NCBI GenBank assembly: GCA_016744515.1
Contig: JADGEF010000006.1
Span: 1 to 64,000, forward strand
DNA from: Marinifilaceae bacterium
GTDB taxonomy: Bacteria > Bacteroidota > Bacteroidia > Bacteroidales > Marinifilaceae
DNA: 64,000 nt
Direction: 5' to 3'
The first letter of the stretch is position 1. Every line of letters begins with the position of its first letter. Under the pieces are notes generated by a model. It saw only the letters and a program-made list of their open reading frames with translations. It had not been told where the DNA came from and did no database searches. A program made the translations under genes and the position numbers. Below are positions 59,299 to 64,000 of this stretch, one piece after another.

Positions 59299-60564
59299 TT
59301 AAACGATAAACTGAAACAAATCAGTCTTATCGTTAAGATATTCGAAAATAAAATTCCGATCTCTCATTCTTTCTTGTAGGCGCTGTAAATCTTCTGGTTT
59401 CTGAACTTCAATTCCAATTACAGCGGGTCCTTTTTCACGACTACTTTTCTTATAATATTCAAAGTGGGTAATATCATCTCCAGTATCAAGTATATCGGTT
59501 ACAAATTCTTTTAGAGCTCCTGATCTTTGCGGGAAACGGACAATGAAATAGTGCTTCAATCCTTCATACAGAAGGCTTCTTTCTTTTATTTCTTCCATTC
59601 GAGTAATGTCGTTATTGCTACCACTTAGGACACATACAACGTTTTCACCTTCAATTTTATCACCTAACAACTCCAAAGCTGCTATGGACATTACACCTGC
59701 AGGTTCTGCAACAATAGCATCTTCGTTATACAAGCGCAATATCGTTGAACAGATTAAGCCTTCCGGAACAACCAAAATGTCATCCAAAACCTTTTCACAA
59801 ATCTTCCATGTGTAGTCACCAGCTTTTTGGACAGCAGCACCATCCACAAAACGATCTATATTATCAAGAGCAAGATTGCATTTATTATCCAAAGCCAATT
59901 TCATAGATGGAGCACCTTCTGGCTCAACACCAATAATTTTAGTATTAGGGCTAAATTCTTTAAACCAAGCACCAACACCTGATGCCAGTCCACCACCACC
60001 AATAGGCAGAATTAAATAGTCAATCGGCTCGCTATATTGCTGCAATATTTCTAAGCCAATAGTTCCCTGTCCCTCAATAGTTTTAGGATCGTCGAATGGA
60101 TGAATAAAGGTTTTACCAGACGCTTTAGCTTCAGTAATTGCCTTAAACGAAGCATCATCAAAAGTATCTCCCGTAAGGAATACTTCAACAAACTCCCCAC
60201 CAAACATTTTCACTTGCTTAATCTTCTGACGAGGCGTTGTTTCAGGCATGTAAATGCTTCCAAAGCATTTTAATTTATGACAAGAATAGGCCACACCTTG
60301 TGCATGATTACCAGCACTAGCACAAACAATACCCTTATCTAAATTCGCCTTAGTCAAGCTTGATATTTTATTAAAGGCACCTCTAATCTTATAAGAACGA
60401 ACAAGCTGTAAATCTTCCCTTTTCAGATGAATATTTGCCTGATATCGTTCAGATAAATTTAGATTCTTGAGTAGAGGAGTTACCACAGCGACATCCTGAA
60501 TTTTCTGATTCGCCTTGACTATCTCCGACATTTGTGGATAGTATTCTTTCTTGTTTTTTGACAA
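59299..60564 (-). CDS. ilvA: Threonine dehydratase
   Basis: NIHLKREDLQLVRSYKIRGAFNKI, ASAGNHAQGVAYSC, LPIGGGGLASGVGAW, C-terminal ACT-like domain. Confidence 0.95.
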   Translation of the reverse strand: MSKNKKEYYPQMSEIVKANQKIQDVAVVTPLLKNLNLSERYQANIHLKREDLQLVRSYKIRGAFNKISSLTKANLDKGIVCASAGNHAQGVAYSCHKLKCFGSIYMPETTPRQKIKQVKMFGGEFVEVFLTGDTFDDASFKAITEAKASGKTFIHPFDDPKTIEGQGTIGLEILQQYSEPIDYLILPIGGGGLASGVGAWFKEFSPNTKIIGVEPEGAPSMKLALDNKCNLALDNIDRFVDGAAVQKAGDYTWKICEKVLDDILVVPEGLICSTILRLYNEDAIVAEPAGVMSIAALELLGDKIEGENVVCVLSGSNNDITRMEEIKERSLLYEGLKHYFIVRFPQRSGALKEFVTDILDTGDDITHFEYYKKSSREKGPAVIGIEVQKPEDLQRLQERMRDRNFIFEYLNDKTDLFQFIV

Positions 60565-60602
60565 AGTTTTTCTTTTAAAAGTTCAAATGATTCCGAATTA
60601 AA

Positions 60603-60694
60603 TAGACGCTGATTAAAAATGATACAATATGATTTCCCTGCTAGACTAAAACTATATTTTAAAATCTTAATTAATCATTTTTAATCTGCGTCTA
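60603..60694. repeat. Imperfect inverted repeat between ilvC and ilvA
   Basis: TAGACGCTGATTAAAAATGAT (60603-60623) versus ATCATTTTTAATCTGCGTCTA (60674-60694), 20/21 complementary, 50-nt spacer. Confidence 0.6.
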
Positions 60695-60743
60695 ATATCC
60701 TCTAAATATATTTTGTATTCACATCACAACTCGGTTTTAAGCT

Positions 60744-61814
60744 CTAGTTATTTTCAGGACGAAGCTTACGAACGGCTGTTCCAGCTTGCCACATTTCACT
60801 TTCGCGTAATTCTTCCAATTCAGCATCTAATTTCACACGATAATCATCCTGAGAGTTAGAATCGATAGAACGTTGAGCTTCCTCACCAGCTGCTACGTTT
60901 TTGTATAATTTCTCAAAAACAGGTTTAGTCGCATCACGAAAAGGCTTCCACCAATCTAGTGCACCACGTTGTGCAGTTGTAGAAGTATTCGCATACATCC
61001 AATCCATTCCATTTTCAGCAACCAAAGGCATCAAACTTTGAGTCAGTTCTTCAACAGTCTCGTTGAAAGCCTCTGATGGTGAGTGACCATTAGCACGTAA
61101 TACATCGTACTGAGCTGCAAAAATTCCTTGGATACATCCCATCAAAGTTCCACGCTCACCAGTAAGGTCAGAATAAACCTCACGCTTGAAAGTTGTTTCG
61201 AAAAGATAACCCGATCCTACACCAATACCCAAAGCAACTACACGATCGAAAGCACGACCAGTTGCATCTTGAAAGATTGCGTATGATGAATTCAATCCAC
61301 GTCCCTCAAGGAACATACGACGTAAACTTGTTCCTGATCCCTTAGGTGCAACAAGAATTACATCAACATCAGCAGGAGGTATAATATTAGTTCGCTCTTT
61401 GTAAGTGATACCGAATCCATGAGAGAAGTAAAGTGCCTTACCTGGTTTCAAATATTTCTGAACAGTTGGCCAAACAGCAATTTGACCAGCATCTGACAAA
61501 AGATATTGGATTACAGTTGCTCTATCCAAAGCTTCTTCAATCTCGAAAAGATCTTTACCAGGAACCCAACCATCAGCAACAGCTTTATCCCATGTTTTAG
61601 ATTCTTTACGCTGACCAACAATTACGTTGAAGCCATTATCTTTAAGGTTTAGAGACTGACCTGGACCTTGTACACCATAACCAATTACAGCAATGGTTTC
61701 GTCTTTCATTACTTCACGAGCTTTTTCCAATGAAAATTCTTCACGTGTTACTACTTGTTCTTCTGTTCCACCAAAATTTATTGTTGCCATCTTTCTTTTA
61801 GATTTGAGATTCAA
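60744..61814 (-). CDS. ilvC: Ketol-acid reductoisomerase (likely start at MATINFGG)
   Basis: IAVIGYGVQGPGQSLNLKDNGFNVIVGQRK, VAPKGSGTSLRRMFLEGRGLNSSYAIFQDATGRA, SDLTGERGTLMGCIQGIFAAQYD. Confidence 0.96.
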   Translation of the reverse strand: MNLKSKRKMATINFGGTEEQVVTREEFSLEKAREVMKDETIAVIGYGVQGPGQSLNLKDNGFNVIVGQRKESKTWDKAVADGWVPGKDLFEIEEALDRATVIQYLLSDAGQIAVWPTVQKYLKPGKALYFSHGFGITYKERTNIIPPADVDVILVAPKGSGTSLRRMFLEGRGLNSSYAIFQDATGRAFDRVVALGIGVGSGYLFETTFKREVYSDLTGERGTLMGCIQGIFAAQYDVLRANGHSPSEAFNETVEELTQSLMPLVAENGMDWMYANTSTTAQRGALDWWKPFRDATKPVFEKLYKNVAAGEEAQRSIDSNSQDDYRVKLDAELEELRESEMWQAGTAVRKLRPENN

Positions 61815-61941
61815 GATCTTAGATTTGAGATTTATTTTTCCCCATACTAAAACCTAAATCTTAGTTGTTATTTTATTAAGTTTTATTTCTTTTTTCTATC
61901 AATACTCATAATTCCTAATTCAGAAATCATAATTCAAAAAT

Positions 61942-62493
61942 TTAGCTTGCTTCTGCCAATTCCTTTAAATATGATGTAAAATCTTTTTGCGAAGTCGAAA
62001 CTGCTACTCGACCTGATCGTGCAAATTGTAATACACCATACTGCTCTAGCTCATGAAACAACTCCTGGTTATCAGCCTTATAGCCCACTCTCTCGATTAC
62101 AAGAAAAGTAGGACTTACTGTTAGAATTTTAGCTCCATGATTTCTCACCAAAGCTTCTAGGTTTCCATTTAATTTATCTGAATTAGCAATCTTAAACAAG
62201 GCCACTTCTTGATGAACAATTTCTTCAGCCTCAAAATAAATAGCTTTAAACACACCAATTATCTTTTCAATTTGTAAGACTACATTTTCAACCTTACTCT
62301 CGTCCATATAGACTACAATCGTATATCTTGAAACGCCTTTCACTTCCGATTCCGAGACGGTTAAACTCTCGATATTAATTTTACGTCTTGATAAAACGAT
62401 GGTTACCTCATTCAGTAAACCTATATTGTTTTCCGAAAAAACGGTTATTGTATACTCTTTCATTTTTCTTAAGTATTTAGTAACTAGTATCAA
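61942..62493 (-). CDS. ilvN: Acetolactate synthase small subunit (likely start MKEYTITVFSENN)
   Basis: YTITVFSENNIGLLNEVTIVLSRRKINIESLTVSESEVKGVSRYTIVV ACT domain. Confidence 0.93.
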   Translation of the reverse strand: MILVTKYLRKMKEYTITVFSENNIGLLNEVTIVLSRRKINIESLTVSESEVKGVSRYTIVVYMDESKVENVVLQIEKIIGVFKAIYFEAEEIVHQEVALFKIANSDKLNGNLEALVRNHGAKILTVSPTFLVIERVGYKADNQELFHELEQYGVLQFARSGRVAVSTSQKDFTSYLKELAEAS

Positions 62494-62572
62494 GTAATTA
62501 GATTATTTACAGCTCCAAATTTCATATCTTTATTTTTAATCGTAAATCATCAATCGATAATCACAAATCATT

Positions 62573-64000
62573 TTATTCAAGTCTCATTTCCGAAACAGCT
62601 GCTCCTGGGGCAATCATTGGTAATACATTACTCTCAGTTTCTACTACAACTTCAAGAAAGTATGCGTTTGGAGATTCTAACATTTCGTTAATAGCTGCAT
62701 CCAAGTCTTCACGCTTACTCACTCTTTTCGCTTGTATGCCGTAACCTTCAACAATCTTTACAAAGTCTGGATTATCTAGTTTAGTACATGAAAAGCGCTG
62801 TTCGAAAAACAGATCTTGCCACTGTCTTACCATACCCAAAAATGAGTTATTCAAAACGATAGTTTTAACTGGCAAGTTGTATTGTCTAATCATTGCTAAT
62901 TCTTGCAAGGTCATTTGAAAACCACCATCTCCCGATATGGATACAACCTTAGCATCTTTATCACCAATTTGAGCACCAATAGCTGCTGGCAAACCGAATC
63001 CCATAGTTCCCAAGCCTCCAGAAGTTATCTGAGTATTTGGCTTTTTGAACTTATAGTAACGCGCTGAAGCCATTTGATTCTGTCCTACATCTGAACACAA
63101 AATAGCTTCGCCATTCGTTTGTTCAGAAACAGTTCGAACTACTTCTGCCATATTAATTTTCTCCTTATCAGAATAGGCTTGTTTCTTTATTACCTTATCA
63201 AATTCTAATTGATAATAATCTTTAAACGATTGCATCCACTCAGGTTTCTCAGCGCCACTTACCAACTTATTCAACTCGCTTAATGCCTGTTTAGCATCAG
63301 CTAACAAAGGCACATCAACCTTTATATTTTTGTTGTGTTCCGATCTATCAATATCGATATGAACAATCTTAGCTTGCTTAGCGTATTTGGCAGTATTACC
63401 TGTTACTCTATCATCGAAACGCATACCAACTGCAATCAAAACATCACATTTGTTAGTATTCATATTCGGTCCATAATTTCCATGCATTCCCAACATACCT
63501 GTATAAAGTGGATGATCTGTTGGAAAAGATGACAAGCCTAAAAGTGTACATGCTACTGGAATCTGTGTCTTTTCTACAAATTCCATCAGCTCTTTCTCAG
63601 CTCCTGACAAAAGGATTCCCTGACCAGCAAGTAATAAAGGTTTCTTCGCCCCATTGATTAATGCTGCTGCTGCTTCAACTTGACTCATGTCCAAGTCAGG
63701 CATTGGCTGATATGAACGGACATTCTCGCATTTCTTATACTTGTAATCCGTAGTCGTAATTTGAGCATCTTTTGTGATATCAATCAATACTGGTCCTGGA
63801 CGACCTGAACGAGCGATATAAAAAGCCTTTGCCATAACCTCTGCAATCTCCTCAGCTTTAGTAATTTGGAAATTCCACTTCGTAACTGGCATAGACAAAC
63901 CTATCATGTTCGTTTCCTGAAAAGCATCCGATCCTAGAAAGCCACTGGGAACCTGTCCTGTAATAATTACAAGCGGCGTAGAATCTAGATAAGCATCAGC
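62573..64000 (-). CDS. ilvB: Acetolactate synthase large subunit (partial; continues past right edge)
   Basis: Frame stays open to 64000 (ADAYLDSTPLVIITGQVPSGFLGSDAFQETN upstream of the track start); TPP motif ISGDGGFQMTLQELAMIRQYNLPVKTIVLNN. Confidence 0.95.
   Translation of the reverse strand, partial: ADAYLDSTPLVIITGQVPSGFLGSDAFQETNMIGLSMPVTKWNFQITKAEEIAEVMAKAFYIARSGRPGPVLIDITKDAQITTTDYKYKKCENVRSYQPMPDLDMSQVEAAAALINGAKKPLLLAGQGILLSGAEKELMEFVEKTQIPVACTLLGLSSFPTDHPLYTGMLGMHGNYGPNMNTNKCDVLIAVGMRFDDRVTGNTAKYAKQAKIVHIDIDRSEHNKNIKVDVPLLADAKQALSELNKLVSGAEKPEWMQSFKDYYQLEFDKVIKKQAYSDKEKINMAEVVRTVSEQTNGEAILCSDVGQNQMASARYYKFKKPNTQITSGGLGTMGFGLPAAIGAQIGDKDAKVVSISGDGGFQMTLQELAMIRQYNLPVKTIVLNNSFLGMVRQWQDLFFEQRFSCTKLDNPDFVKIVEGYGIQAKRVSKREDLDAAINEMLESPNAYFLEVVVETESNVLPMIAPGAAVSEMRLE

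Noticed and set aside
1-64000. CRISPR arrays, rRNA operons, transposases/integrases, prophage structural genes
   Set aside because: No regularly spaced repeats, rRNA sequence, or recognisable mobile-element proteins were seen on either strand.

Overview
64-kb window from an AT-rich Bacteroidota-type genome (family-level placement not attempted). Contents from left to right: (1) a decayed M28-peptidase-like pseudogene at the left edge; (2) a five-gene tRNA operon (Tyr-Gly-Tyr-Gly-Ser); (3) a ~43-kb minus-strand exopolysaccharide/capsule locus read from ~44.8 kb down to ~1.5 kb. It is headed by a LuxR/PAS regulator and a NusG-like UpxY antiterminator. It includes an ACP/AMP-ligase/asparagine-synthase/NadE-like cassette, Wza and Wzc export genes, UDP-uronate genes, Wzx, an EpsG-type Wzy candidate, several glycosyltransferases, a Pgl-type bacillosamine set (PglC/D/E/F-like), two FemAB/GNAT-like proteins, two paralogous MBOAT+SGNH O-acylation modules, and a paralogous pair of small lipoproteins; (4) an orphan DUF2384 mini-antitoxin, an FKBP PPIase, PlsC, an M64 peptidase, a Crp/Fnr regulator and a flavodiiron protein; (5) a minus-strand branched-chain amino-acid locus ilvB(partial)-ilvN-ilvC-ilvA-leuA-leuC-leuD-leuA2/cimA-like-leuB. 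Most interesting candidates: a 27-aa Leu/Ile/Val-rich leader peptide plus attenuator upstream of leuA; a lipoprotein pair with conserved YCIN...IQxIVWAITNG motifs that resemble Cys-Gln thioester domains; the ACP/AsnB/NadE/AMP-ligase cassette; a frameshifted chimeric GT4/pyruvyltransferase scar; and a nested hairpin in the upxY leader. All functional calls come from reading motifs by eye; no searches were run.
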